64,000 nucleotides of DNA from Lampris incognitus. Taxonomy: Eukaryota; Chordata; Actinopteri; Lampriformes; Lampridae. Below are positions 31,701-39,228 of the stretch, one piece after another (within the stretch, counting starts at the first letter, position 1; each line of letters begins with the position of its first letter). The notes under the pieces are model-generated. The model was not told the origin of the DNA. It saw nothing but the letters and a program-made list of their open reading frames with translations, and ran no database searches. Location of the stretch: assembly GCF_029633865.1 (NCBI RefSeq), contig NC_079222.1, positions 30,810,936 through 30,874,935 of the forward strand, given 5' to 3'. The position numbers and the translations under genes are program-made.

Positions 31701-34116
31701 ATTCCATCTTGCTCCTACTGACTTTCATTCCTCTTCTAATACACTTCTTCCTTCGACTTATACACCTTCAAACTCGGGAAACAGGCAGGCAAAAATCACT
31801 GCATACCCATCACACCCTGGTCACAACCTGTTTCAACTCCTCCCGTCTGGTAGTCGCTACAGAACACAGTATCCCAAAACAACCAGATATAAAAACAGTT
31901 TCTTTCCGCGGGCTGTAATTCAAATGAACGCTTAACACTGTCAAATAAATCCAACCATTTCGTATATACTGTACTGTATATTGTATGTATACTGGTACAC
32001 GCTGCCATGTCCATCTACCTCAGGCAGGTATGCAAGTAACCTGCTAATATCTATTCAGCATCTGATATATTCTCTCCATCGCTGCACTTTATCACCTGTA
32101 TAAATCAATCCTTGTGTATATATCTGAAGACTGTTATGTCATAGTGTTGTTATTCCATGTCAAGTACACTGAGAGCCATGAAACCAGAGTCAAATTCCAT
32201 GTACGTGCAAACCTACATGGCCAATAGACATTCTGATTCTCTCCAGTGCATTTCTTCACCACTCCAAGCTCTCCTCAACCTGCACCCTACTCTTGCTACA
32301 GATCACAATGTCATCTGCGAACATCATCGTACACGGAGACTTCTGCCTGATCTCGTATGTCAATCTGTCCATCACCATTGCAAACAAGAAAGGGCTCAGA
32401 GTCAATCCTTGATGTAAGCCCACCTCCACCTTGAACCCATCCGTCATTCCTACCGCACACCTCACCACTGTCACACTGCCCTCATACTACATATCCTGCA
32501 CCACTCCTACACACTTCTCTTCCACTCCTGACTTCCTCATACAATACCACACCTCCTCTCTCGGCACCCTGTCATATGCTTTCTCTAAATCCACAAAGAC
32601 ACAATGTAACTCCCTCTGCCTTCTCTATACGTCTCCATCAACACTCAAAGCAAACATCGCATCTGTAGTGCTCGTTCATGGCATGAAACCACGCTGCTGC
32701 TCGCTAATTGTCACCTCTCCTCTTAACATAACTTAATCTATAGCTCTATTAAAGAATTCCAAGATTGCCCTGGTTAATGTACCAGTGATGGGCAACATGA
32801 TCCAGAAAGGGCCAGTGTGGGTGCAGGTCTTTGTTCCAACCAAGCAGTTGCACACCTGATTCTATTAGTCAACCAATAGTCTGCTCAGGACCTTGATTTG
32901 TAAACTCAAGTGTTCAACTGCTTGGCTGGAACGAAGACCTGCACCCAACACCGGCACTTTTCTGGATCATGTTGCCCATCCCTGAAAGAAGGAAACCAGC
33001 TTTTCTGTCCACTGCCCCAACATATTTACCAGTCAATTTCAACATTCCACTTACCAAATATAAGTCAAAGGATAGATAGGCATCTGAAAAAATTACGTTA
33101 CTTTATCTGGCAATGAGGCTTTTATAGTAGTCTCAATGAAAATGTGTCAGCATTTTTGGCTGGTGTTTTATTTTCTACTCTGGTCCAATCCAAATTAGGG
33201 TGGAAATGAGGAAGCCAGAAGGAAAGAGCTGGACTTTCTGTGATTATTTTAAATTACAGTCCAGTTGCATTAGCTTTCACAGCACATCGTTATGATAGTT
33301 ATGCTATAGTGGTGCAGGGTGTGAGGAGAGGGCTAAAAATAACATAGCCACAACACCACCAGCAATCCGTATGCTTTTACCAATCAACAGCCATTCCACA
33401 CAGCTGTCGAGTGTCACAGACTGTGGAAGACCTGGGAGAACAGCCGAAACGCTGTACGCCTTATTGTGGCATCTGATCTCATCGACCATTGCTCTCATAC
33501 ACACAAGCGCACACACTCGGGATGTTAACCCCCAACACCTGTGCAACGAGTGTGGAAAGTTAGCTCCATTTCCCGATCGGAAAGACGACATGTGGCCATA
33601 AGATAACCACAGTGTCGCGGCATTTAACCACACCAGGAGGAGTTCATCCTCCACCTATTAAAAAGTGTTCCACCTTCACGCAACACAACATCTCGCCGGC
33701 GCTGGCTTGTCCTGCATTATCCGACTAGCTACGATAACAGTTGCGTTTTTCCGAACAGGCAATTACAGCAGTTATGTTCGCAAACATAAGCCAACGGGTT
33801 TTTTTTTGTTTTTGACATGAACGTTGGCAACGCAACACCTTGACTCTTCCGCCGAGCAGTTCGAAAGATGCGCTTTGCCAAAACAGTGACTAGCTGCGAA
33901 CAGCTAGCTAAGCTAAGTTACTTGGCACGTCTCTCGAGAGAATGATCCCCAAATAGGCTTACGCTCTCTCATTTAGTACCGACAATGTGTGAGCTTTAGC
34001 ACGGGTACCTGCTGGTGAAGATGGGCACCACCATAGCCCTTCGAGGTGGAGGCTGGGTCACCGCGAGGCTCCGCATCCAGGAACACTGAAGCTCCGTTCC
34101 CTCTCCACTCCATCAT
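16351..34116 (-). CDS. cdc37l1: cdc37l1, Hsp90 co-chaperone Cdc37-like 1 (whole gene, 7 coding exons)
   Basis: This is a cytosolic Hsp90 co-chaperone related to Cdc37 (known in mammals as CDC37L1 or HARC), which binds Hsp90 and associated chaperones. The coding exons on the minus strand are 34009-34116, 30626-30922, 30058-30151, 28999-29114, 26114-26236, 23098-23271 and 16351-16449. The first begins at the ATG and ends before GT, the five internal exons lie between AG and GT, and the last follows AG. The phases are 0,0,1,0,0,0, and the frame gives 336 residues then TAG; the mammalian protein is about the same length. Residues 37-135 are the charged, coiled-coil-like N-terminal part, and about 136-304 form the Cdc37-type Hsp90-binding region (GMLRRWDDSQQFLSD, CEETANYLILWCF, MEQVAHQAVAMQFILEMA, LDPRGCF). 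The tail ends DDIRMMETS. The N-terminal VWD-type kinase-binding start and phospho-serine motif of true Cdc37 are absent, as expected for the L1 paralogue. Exon boundaries were found by eye; the upstream UTR is not defined. Confidence 0.93.
16450..18036 (-). other. cdc37l1 intron 6, proximal part
   Basis: Apart from the hairpin at 16583-16617, I see no element or exon. The minus frame 17517-17810 has no family resemblance. Confidence 0.5.
16583..16617. repeat. perfect 15-bp inverted repeat with 5-nt loop
   Basis: Arms ATTTAGATAGGCCAT (16583-16597) and ATGGCCTATCTAAAT (16603-16617) flank AGAAC. It lies in intron 6 of cdc37l1, about 130 bp from exon 7. Confidence 0.9.
18037..18074. repeat. 38-bp perfect palindrome
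   Basis: The sequence from TTTCATTAATGCAAGCACA to its exact reverse complement TGTGCTTGCATTAATGAAA has no spacer. It lies in intron 6 of cdc37l1. Confidence 0.95.
18142..18582 (-). repeat. SINE family A, full-length
   Basis: Full tRNA-derived copy from the T/C-rich tail (18142) to the tRNA-like head with GGATTCGAAATGC near 18514-18526. It is one arm of an inverted pair with 18664-19090. Confidence 0.85.
18664..19090 (+). repeat. SINE family A, full-length
   Basis: Plus-orientation copy: GGTGGCGTGGCGGTCTATTG head, box B GGTTCGAATCC (18718-18728), GTCGGTCAGGGCGCCTGTTC-type middle, and a terminal AATTGGGGAGAAAA tail. Confidence 0.88.
19091..19750. other. cdc37l1 intron 6, no element recognised
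   Basis: AT-rich intronic sequence without recognisable repeat or exon. Confidence 0.45.
19751..20130 (+). repeat. SINE family C, full-length
   Basis: tRNA-like head (GGTGGCCCAGTGTTATAGCC, GGGTTCGAACCCC at 19810-19822), the shared CTGTGTGGAGTTTGCGTG block, then a C-specific 3' part with TGGGTTAAATGCAGAGGG and CATCTTACATCTTA. Confidence 0.85.
20408..20679 (-). repeat. SINE family B, left part of a split copy
   Basis: ATCC tail, GCTTATCCTGCTCTCAGGGT, poly-C/CA tract, then GACCTACAT and up to CACGGGGAGA. The copy resumes at 21239 with the same GAGA, so it was split by the 20680-21238 insertion. Confidence 0.88.
20680..21238 (+). mobile_element. LTR plus tRNA-Leu-complementary sequence inserted in a SINE
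   Basis: The insertion starts TGTGGAGTAC, with a TGGAGTACAAAATGTACTCC near-palindrome at its edge. An LTR-like segment ends ..CCACAACA (20680-21201), with ATTAAAA at 21173. ATT then leads into 31 nt (21205-21235) identical to the complement of the tRNA-Leu(CAA) 3' end including CCA, then ACA. GAGA flanks it on both sides (20676-20679 and 21239-21242). No coding sequence, no second LTR. Confidence 0.75.
21239..21370 (-). repeat. SINE family B, right part (tRNA-like head) of the split copy
   Basis: Continues GAGAACATGCAAACTCCACA, then the head with GCTTGAACCCAGG and the ACTGCGCCACCG end. Together with 20408-20679 it makes one complete SINE B. Confidence 0.88.
21551..21925 (-). repeat. SINE family B, full-length
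   Basis: Complete copy from the ATCC tail to the tRNA-like head ending GCACCACCGCGCCGCCCC. Confidence 0.88.
21926..23097 (-). other. cdc37l1 intron 6, distal part
   Basis: Except for the SINE head at 22791-22911, I recognise nothing. No intermediate exon is needed or seen. Confidence 0.45.
22791..22911 (+). repeat. SINE family B/C head only
   Basis: GGCGGCACGGTGGTCCTG start, box B GGGTTCGAACCCC (22840-22852), stopping at GTGGAGTTTGCATGTT. A 3'-truncated head shared by families B and C. Confidence 0.8.
23098..23271 (-). CDS. cdc37l1: cdc37l1 exon 6
   Basis: This 174-nt exon is 58 codons, phase 0 at both ends. The acceptor is GGGATCTAG and the donor CATCCA|GTAAGT. It encodes AGKEGYLDIFHAELEAFKCR and then a variable linker ending in EPKEVLESLHP. 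The EGY-ELEAFK and EVLESL motifs align with Cdc37 (EAFNDELEAFK and VYESLP). A TAG,GCAG arrangement offers a competing acceptor 4 nt further in (after GGCAG), but only the outer one keeps the frame. Confidence 0.92.
23492..23819 (-). repeat. SINE family A, 5'-truncated
   Basis: Tail and middle present; the tRNA-like head is missing beyond GGCTTCCCACCCACAGACA. Lies in intron 5 of cdc37l1, mostly inside an overlapping pair of meaningless open frames. Confidence 0.85.
24374..24740 (-). repeat. SINE family B, full-length with target duplication
   Basis: Complete copy flanked by exact ATGATTCCCAT repeats (24363-24373 and 24741-24751). Contains a (CA)n tract at 24491-24514. Confidence 0.9.
24752..25554. 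other. cdc37l1 intron 5, no element recognised
   Basis: AT-rich intronic DNA. Confidence 0.45.
25564..26016 (-). repeat. SINE family A, full-length with target duplication
   Basis: Flanked by GTATGGATC (25555-25563 and 26017-26025), extending with one mismatch into the T-rich tail. It ends under 100 bp from exon 5 of cdc37l1. Confidence 0.9.
26114..26236 (-). CDS. cdc37l1: cdc37l1 exon 5 (Hsp90-binding core)
   Basis: This 123-nt exon is 41 codons, phase 0 at both ends. The acceptor is TTATCTCTGACAG and the donor AAA|GTAAGAGG. The peptide KEALMEQVAHQAVAMQFILE is followed by MASNAQLDPRGCFREFFHKAK, which is diagnostic for the Cdc37/Cdc37-like family. The hydrophobic MQFILEMA helix corresponds to the second Hsp90 contact region of Cdc37. 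Confidence 0.95.
26930..27130 (+). pseudogene. Tc1/mariner-like transposase C-terminal remnant
   Basis: The frame contains EEWDDIPHVQINKLINSMRR, resembling the EW..IP...I..LI.SM.RR end of Tc1-like transposases, then an out-of-frame GGHT-like stretch. It lies in intron 4 of cdc37l1. The rest of the transposon is not recognisable. Confidence 0.5.
27226..27550. repeat. AAGC, AT-rich and ACT/TAA simple repeats
   Basis: (AAGC)n at 27226-27245, an ATTT/TATA-rich block to 27405, then (ACT)n and (TAA)n at 27482-27550. Just after the AAGC run, TTATTTATATAGCACTTAT resembles the 3' tail of several fish retroelements. Confidence 0.85.
28230..28667 (-). repeat. SINE family A, full-length with target duplication
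   Basis: Imperfect flanking repeats AAAGCAGTTTCACTTTTGG (28217) and AAAGCTGTTTCATTTGG (28668). Lies in intron 4 of cdc37l1, about 330 bp from exon 4. Confidence 0.85.
28733..28770. repeat. (CA)n microsatellite
   Basis: Mostly perfect CA repeats with a few CATA interruptions. Confidence 0.95.
28999..29114 (-). CDS. cdc37l1: cdc37l1 exon 4 (Hsp90-binding core)
   Basis: This 116-nt exon starts at phase 1 and ends at phase 0. The acceptor is ATATGTCTGTCAG. It encodes the most conserved stretch of the family: G-MLRRWDDSQQFLSDQ, then PQLICEETANYLILWCFRLQQEG. In Cdc37 the equivalent GMLRRWDDS segment contacts the Hsp90 N-terminal lid. The donor, GGG|GTCAGA, is weaker than the consensus but is the only GT that keeps the frame into exon 5. 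Confidence 0.94.
29571..29999 (-). repeat. SINE family A, full-length with target duplication
   Basis: Exact 12-bp duplication ACATTACCATTT (29559-29570 and 30000-30011). Lies in intron 3 of cdc37l1, with its right edge about 60 bp from exon 3. Confidence 0.92.
30058..30151 (-). CDS. cdc37l1: cdc37l1 exon 3
   Basis: This 94-nt exon runs from phase 0 to phase 1. The acceptor is CTCTCCCTTTCCAG and the donor TTTG|GTAAGTG. The peptide runs SIINVPNSPQEKDQERG and ends in FLQMYEQQLRHF-G, the helix entering the Hsp90-binding domain (compare the MQKYEQ-IRHFG pattern of the family). The SINE inserted in intron 3 begins its right target duplication only about 45 bp downstream of the donor. Confidence 0.92.
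30626..30922 (-). CDS. cdc37l1: cdc37l1 exon 2 (coiled-coil region)
   Basis: This 297-nt exon encodes 99 codons, residues 37-135. The acceptor is a CTGTCCTCTCAG tract and the donor is AAG|GTAAGT. The product begins SSSSPYDSAMASLCQSQQRC and continues with the helical, charged segment shared with CDC37L1 (SSWRLAETQDQLCSLGVHGS, then ESLEQERARILA and EQEWRRKES), ending SWDVFDK. An internal Met at 30895 could be mistaken for the start, but the frame stays open to the acceptor and joins exon 1 in phase. Confidence 0.92.
31036..32730 (-). pseudogene. RTE-type LINE 3' half, interrupted by an L2-like insertion
   Basis: The minus-strand 3' end (TACT-rich tail, CTTTCGGTTGTTCCCGTTAG) begins at about 31036. 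Coding blocks RRILNMELPGKRKRGRPKRR, IRNEYIRGTAQVGRFGDKAR and YLGSTVQSNGECGREVK extend to 31740. The RT resumes at 32243 (VEESLEW, MMFADDIVICSKS, GLHQGLTLSPFLFAMVMDRL) and fades near 32730. Stops and frameshifts are present. Lies in intron 1 of cdc37l1 in the same orientation as the gene. Confidence 0.85.
31741..32242 (+). mobile_element. L2-like LINE 3' end nested in the RTE copy
   Basis: The plus strand reads NLFQLLPSGSRYRTQYPKTT then RYKNSFFPRAVIQMN, the usual C-terminus of fish L2/CR1-group LINEs. A 3' UTR follows, ending GAGAGCCATGAAACCAGAG..CAATAGACATTCTGATTCT, the ATTCTG-type tail of L2. The RTE sequence is continuous across the two junctions once this part is removed. Confidence 0.8.
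32783..32984. mobile_element. hAT-like MITE with long terminal inverted repeats
   Basis: Ends CAGTGATGGGCAACATGATC and, as reverse complement of the right end, CAGGGATGGGCAACATGATC. The inverted similarity continues through GGTGCAGGTCTT and AAGCAGTTG for about 80 bp each side. No clear 8-bp duplication remains (TAATGTAC against AAAGAAGG). Lies in intron 1 of cdc37l1. Confidence 0.75.
32985..34008 (-). other. cdc37l1 intron 1, proximal part
   Basis: No element recognised. The sequence becomes more CpG-containing from about 33650 toward exon 1. Confidence 0.45.
34009..34116 (-). CDS. cdc37l1: cdc37l1 exon 1 (start codon)
   Basis: The 108-nt coding exon holds 36 codons. It opens with two consecutive ATGs (34116 and 34113); the first is taken as start. 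It ends CACCAGCAG before a GTACCC donor, phase 0. The peptide begins MMEWRGNGASVFLDAEP, a poorly conserved acidic N-terminus comparable in length to that of mammalian CDC37L1. It was chosen because it is the only upstream ORF that ends in phase 0 at a donor and lies in locally CpG-richer DNA. The 5' UTR and promoter should lie just above 34116, close to a SINE at 34205-34390. Confidence 0.8.
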
Positions 34117-34204
34117 GGCTAAGCTACCACTACTGTCGGTCTCGCTAGCTAGTTGCTAAACACTCAAGTAGTCCACCTCGGGGGGAAGAACGAGGTGTCT
34201 CTTA

Positions 34205-34390
34205 TTTATAATTCGCGACGGCCGAGAGAGACGGGAGAGGGCAGGGGAGAGAGAGGGGAGGGTGACGCGCAGCAAAGGACCCGCGGCCAGATTCGAACCC
34301 AGGCCGCGGCGATAAGGGCTCAGCCTTACGCGGTGGCACGCACTCTGCCAGGCGGGTCGCCAGGGCGACCCAAACAACAACGAAAAAGAA
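34205..34390 (-). repeat. SINE family F fragment (tRNA-derived)
   Basis: GAGAGAG..GGGGAGGGTGACGCGCAGCAAAGG, then GATTCGAACCCAGGCCGC (box B on the minus strand) and CAGCCTTACGCGGTGGC. A second copy is at 52895-53012. It lies just upstream of the cdc37l1 start and could overlap its promoter. Confidence 0.7.
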
Positions 34391-34985
34391 AAAAAAGAAA
34401 AGAAAGAAATGTAAAAACATCAGATATTTGTCCCAGTAGGTTTGGTCCGAGTAGCAACCTGTTGAGTCAAGACTGGGAATCTAACGCATGCTCAAAAACG
34501 AACACAAACTACTACGACGTAGCAACCGCGTTGCCAGATCCGCCTGACGTTATCCAGCCTAATAAGTGCTCAAAGTCCGCCCAAATTGATTAAAAAAAAC
34601 CACAACAAATATTAAAGAGAATAGACAATGCAAATAAATCATAAACAACAGCGACAGTATTGTGGCTCACCGCAATACTTCAATATTGTATAATAATTTA
34701 AAAACAAATTTAAGTGTTCACAAGTGCACTACAACGCGGATAGGAGGCAACAGAATACGTCCTAAAATGCAACGATAAAATCCCCCCGATTTCTGTCCTT
34801 TGCCCTGCAAATGAAGAAATAAAGGGACAGCACAAATGCCAAAAATACTTGTTTTTAGCTTATTCGGTAAACTGCAACTCTCGCTGCCCGAGCTAACTCG
34901 ATTGTGCGCATGCGTGCAGCGACAGAGCAACGTTGATCGAGCGAGCTGGAGAGTGAGTGGAGAAAGGGAGCAGCGGCGGCGACCG
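34391..34985. other. no recognisable gene
   Basis: A-rich and mixed sequence; no exon or known element seen. Confidence 0.4.
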
Positions 34986-34989
34986 CGAG

Positions 34990-35125
34990 TACAAACGTTT
35001 TCCAAAAGGGTTTGAATCGCCGCAGTCATGAGAAGCTCTTGATCATACTGTCATAACTGTGCACAAAACACATTTAGGCTGATAGGTCCAGTTGTTAGCG
35101 AGATTAGCAGCGGACACACACACGC
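34990..35125 (-). repeat. dispersed repeat family D
   Basis: On the minus strand: GTCCGCTGCTAATCTCGCTA, GGACCTATCAGCCTAA, TGCACAGTTATGACAGTATG, CGGCGATTCAAACCC. Matches 57236-57370 and 57975-58105 on the plus strand. Confidence 0.75.
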
Positions 35126-35381
35126 ACGCACGCACGCGCGACTGTGAAGTTCTAAAATCAAATTCCTCAACAGCAATAATGAGATGTTTAAATTCTTTTA
35201 TGAAGTTACTTAACTTCCATACTCGGCAATCGCAACTTTTTCTATTGAACACATTTCAAGAATTGCAAAATATTATACAGAGAAATACATCAGTCAGTGT
35301 CACACGTAGAGAAATGGTCAATTTCAACATCTTGTATTTATACCTAAGGCATCAACATCAAATATACTAAAAGAAAGAAAA

Positions 35382-36190
35382 CTACTACTACTGTTTTCGG
35401 CTGCTCCCGTTAGGGGGCGCCACAGCGGATCATCCGTTTCCATCTCTTCCTGTCTTCTGCGTCTTCCTCTGTCACACCAGCCACCTGCATGTCTTCCCTC
35501 ACCACATCCATAAACCTCCTCTTTGGCCTTCCTCTTCTCCTCTTCCCTGGCAGCTCCATATTCAGCATCCTTCTCCCAATATACCCAGCATCTCTCCTCC
35601 ACACATGTCCAAACCATCTCAATGTGCCTCTCTTGCTTTGTCTCCAAACCGTCCAATTTGAGCTGTCCCTCTAATATACTCGTTCCTAATCCTGTCCTTC
35701 TTCATCACTCCCAGTGAAAATCTTAGCATCTTCCACTCTGCCACCTCCAGCTCCGCCTCCTGTCTTTTCGTCAGTGCTACTGTCTCCAAACCATACAACA
35801 TAGCTGGTCTCACAACCATCTTGTAAACCTTCCCTTTAACTCTTGCTGGTACCCTTCTGTCGCAAATCACTCCTGACACTCTTCTCCACCCACTCCACCC
35901 TGCCTGCACTCTCTTCTTCACCTCTCTTCTGCACTCCCCGTTACTTTGGACAGTTGACCCCAACTATTTAAACTTTTATGCCTGCGTCACCTCTACTCCT
36001 TGCGTCTTCACCATTCCACTGTCCTCCCTCTCATTCACGCATATGTATTCCGTCTTGCTCCTACTGACTTTCATCCCTCTTCTCTCCAGTGCATACCTCC
36101 ACCTCTCCAGGCTCTCCTCAACCTGCTCCCTACTCTTGCTACAGATCACAATGTCGTCTGCGAACATCATCGTCCATGGACAATGATGTT
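35382..36190 (-). pseudogene. 5'-truncated RTE-type LINE with perfect 15-bp target duplication
   Basis: Minus-strand copy from MMFADDIVICSKSREQVEES (intact FADD) through EYICVNERED, YKMVVRPAMLYGLETVALTK and RRMLNMELPGKRRRGRPKRR to the GGAGCAGCCGAAAAC end plus AGT tail. Flanked by CTAAAAGAAAGAAAA at 35367-35381 and 36191-36205. Several frame breaks. The 5' edge carries a foldback (36163-36190). Confidence 0.9.
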
Positions 36191-36205
36191 CTAAAAGAAA
36201 GAAAA

Positions 36206-36690
36206 AATAAAACAAAACCAATACTGACAACATCAGACTGTACGAGGGATATGCAAGCTGAAATATGTATTATGCAATGTATATATTTTATTACGAAGTA
36301 TTTTCCCTATTATTTGAGAGGCCTTAATACCTCTCTTGTTCGTTGTTATCTTAGAAACAGAGTCAAAGAGATGTTGTAGTTCAATAAAAACAACATGGGA
36401 TCCTACAGTTCCCAGGCTGTCTTCTTTCTTTCAACCCACTGCCGCTTACAACAAAACGAACCAAGAGCGCCCCTCAATGGATAAAATAAACACCATCAAA
36501 TTACAACGCAAGACATATCACATGCATTATAAGCTGTACACAAGGCTCAGCGTTTTTATTTTTCAAAGCCGTCCAGCATGCCGAATTTCGCCACAAGAGG
36601 ACACTGTTACATAACTTCACACGAACAGGAACAACTTTTGGATCCGTGGAAACATAAAGTCCGGGTGAAAGTCAGTTTAAACCGATCTGC
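36206..36690. other. no recognisable gene
   Basis: AT-rich sequence of unknown type. Confidence 0.4.
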
Positions 36691-37480
36691 TCCTTCTAAA
36701 AAATCTGGATATTTTTGGTGAAAATCGGTAAAAACTGAAAACGCTGAGCCTTGGCTATCACAACGACGAAACGCATATCGCCGAGATAACGAACTGAGGC
36801 CCCAAACGCAGACAGCAGAGACAGGCTGGGATAGAGCAATGATGTAATGGTAGAACTGAAGGAATCAAACTTACGACAAATGTAGGGACGCCTGGCTTGG
36901 TCAACCTCGTTGGGGCCCTGCCAGTGGATGGGACGCTTGGGGGAAATCCCCTTCTTGCGAACGGGACAATGCACCCATACGTTTCCCTGCATGAAGGCCT
37001 GCCTGAGGTACCGTGTGTCATAGGCCCTCTTCTGGGCCCGGCTGGTGCAGAAGTCGCAGCAGTGCACATGCAGCTCCACGTCTTTTCGACAGCCAGGCCA
37101 GAGAACCACCCCCTAAAGTGGCGGAAGGTCTTGGCGTTTCTGTAGTACCCTGCCCCCACTAAGCCATGGACCACCTGGAGAACCTGGGGATGGACCACAC
37201 GGGGCACCAATAGCTGCAGGAGGTCGCTCCCTCATCCAGGAGCCTTCCACCTCTGGTACGCCAACCCAGGCCCCAATGCTGACACCTCTGTCCATGTGGG
37301 GCACTGCCCTGTCTCCAGCCAACTCCTCACCAGTGCCAGGGTCATGTCTGCCTCCTACTGCGTTGCTGCGGTTGCTGCGTGGTCAACAGGAAACCCCTCT
37401 CCTTGTTGCTGGCAGTCTGTATGGCCGCCACCGTCGACGTCATCCGGCACCGTTCCTCTTGCCTCTGGCGGTAGCGTCAT
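36690..37480 (-). pseudogene. gypsy-type LTR retrotransposon pol fragment (integrase zinc finger and C-terminal part)
   Basis: On the minus strand: ALVRSWLETGQCPTWTEV-like sequence near 37280-37340, a YQRWKAPG-like block in a shifted frame, VVHPQVLQVVHGLVGAGYYR, then WPGCRKDVELHVHCCDFCTS (the HHCC zinc finger). This is followed almost at once by VWVHCPVRKKGISPKRPIHW, a post-core integrase block. The catalytic DDE core is missing. Frameshifts throughout. Confidence 0.7.
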
Positions 37481-37945
37481 TCCAATGCCACACCGGGGCT
37501 TTGTGTCTGCTGAGCGGCGGCTGCCCAGTGACTGGTTTGCTGGTCCCTGAGCCCGCTCCTCCCCCAGCCGGACCAGCGCACCACGGTCTTCATGCCGAGG
37601 GTGATGGTTGCCTCTGACATCTTCAGGCTCCCCGGCCGGTCCAGGCTGATGATGCACAGGTCTCGGATGTTGGCGAACCAGAACTCACGCGCCAGCTCCT
37701 GGTCTCCAGCCTGGACTCGCGGTGACTTCTTCCCTCTCATGCCAGCCTTTTCTCCTGTTACAGTTACTGTCAGCTGGGTGTTGGTTGGAGATAATCAGTG
37801 TTCTTCAGTTCACCTGTGAGTGGTCATATTGTTTTGGCTCATCAGTGTTTAAGCAGAGGTTAATGCCAGATTCACCACAGCTGTGTATAATGACTAACAC
37901 CTGTAGATGTGTTGCTGATGTGACCCGTTCAGGTTTTTTTTTCTC
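37481..37945. other. weakly coding-like sequence upstream of the gypsy fragment
   Basis: A minus frame (to 37740) may be decayed RNase H/linker of the same gypsy element, but no diagnostic motif is visible. Confidence 0.3.
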
Positions 37946-37947
37946 CA

Positions 37948-38273
37948 TCCATCCATCCATTATTCAAATCACTTATCCTGCTCTCAGGGTCACTGGGATA
38001 CTGGAGCCTATCCCAGCAGTCATTGGGCGGCAGGTGGGGAGACACCCCTGGGCAGGCCGCCAGACCATCACAGGGCCGACACACACACACACATTCACAC
38101 CTAGGGACAATTTAGTACGGCCGATTCGCCTGACCTGCACGTCTTTGGACTGCGGGAGGAAACTGGAGCACCCAGAGGAAACCAGACACGGGGAGAACAG
38201 GCAAACTCCACACAGAGGACAGCCTGGGACGACGCCCAAGGTTGGACTACCCGGGGCTCGAACCCAGGACCTT
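37948..38273 (-). repeat. SINE family B, head-truncated
   Basis: ATCC tail (37948), CTTATCCTGCTCTCAGGGTC, CA tract, to GCTCGAACCCAGGACCTTCT. The first part of the tRNA-like head is lost. Confidence 0.85.
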
Positions 38274-38419
38274 CTTGTCCTGTCTTTGTCTCCATGTGAC
38301 ACACAATATGAACCCCACTGCAACACTGGTGGCTCACTGTGAAGATGGCAACTGGTGACCTGGAGGCTGCTTTAGCTGAGTGGAGTGCTTAAGCAACTAC
38401 ATTTAGCTATTGCAGTGTC

Positions 38420-38965
38420 GGCCATTTATACTGATGAACACGGCGACAGTGATGGATGATAGTCAGCCGATGAGATTTTGGAGTATAGATGACTGACTAT
38501 TGCAAACTTTTCTCTTCTCTCACCTTTCTTTTCTCTATCTGTGACTGATGTCTTCTCCTTTCTCTTCTTCTGTGTGTGTGTGAATGGTGTGATGTGAGTC
38601 TCCCTTGTGTGCACATGCAGTCTGCTCTCCTCCCAGGTCTCCATGGTGATGGTGGCTGTCACCTGGACAATACTTGGCATCCCCCTCATTACATTTCCTT
38701 TTTATATATCTTGTAAATCCATATGATTTTGTTATCCTGTTTCAATGTTACATCCTTCCTTCTCTCAGACGTGTGACTAATGTTTTTTTTCTTCTTCTTG
38801 TCTGTTGTCTGTGTCCTCTTGTCTCTTCTGCTGTGAATGGTGTGATGTGAGTCTCTCTTGTGTGCATGTGTAGTCTGTCCTCCTGTCAGGTCTACATGGT
38901 GATGCAGGTCATGTGGCTCAGGTCCTGGGCTGTTCCAGTGGCGTCTGGACACTGCTTGACATCCT
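38420..38965. repeat. dispersed repeat family E, two partial copies in tandem
   Basis: GAATGGTGTGATGTGAGTCT and GTCTGGACACTGCTTGACATC-type sequences occur twice (about 38580-38705 and 38832-38965). A related copy with the full 3' part is at 52410-52770. Confidence 0.6.
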
Positions 38966-38966
38966 C

Positions 38967-39092
38967 CTCATCATCCATCCATCCATTGTCTTAACTGCTT
39001 ATCCTGCTCTCAGGGTCGCGGGGATGCTGGAGCCTATCCCAGCAGTCATTGGGCGGCAGGCGGGGAGACACCCTGGACAGGCCGCCCAGCTC
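38967..39092 (-). repeat. SINE family B, 3' third only
   Basis: ATCCATCC tail through CCCTGGACAGGCCGCC, then unrelated sequence. Confidence 0.85.
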
Positions 39093-39228
39093 GGGCATAC
39101 TCTCAGGTATTATATTTTTTTGACGTTATCAGCTCTCCTGTATTTTGTTTGTTTGTTTGTTTGTACCTGACGTATTGTCTTGTTGAATAAAGTTATATTT
39201 TTTTAAAATTACATGAATTGGTTGAACA

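Noticed and set aside
37722-38342. 206-codon plus-strand ORF
   Set aside because: It runs through SINE B and has no conserved motif.
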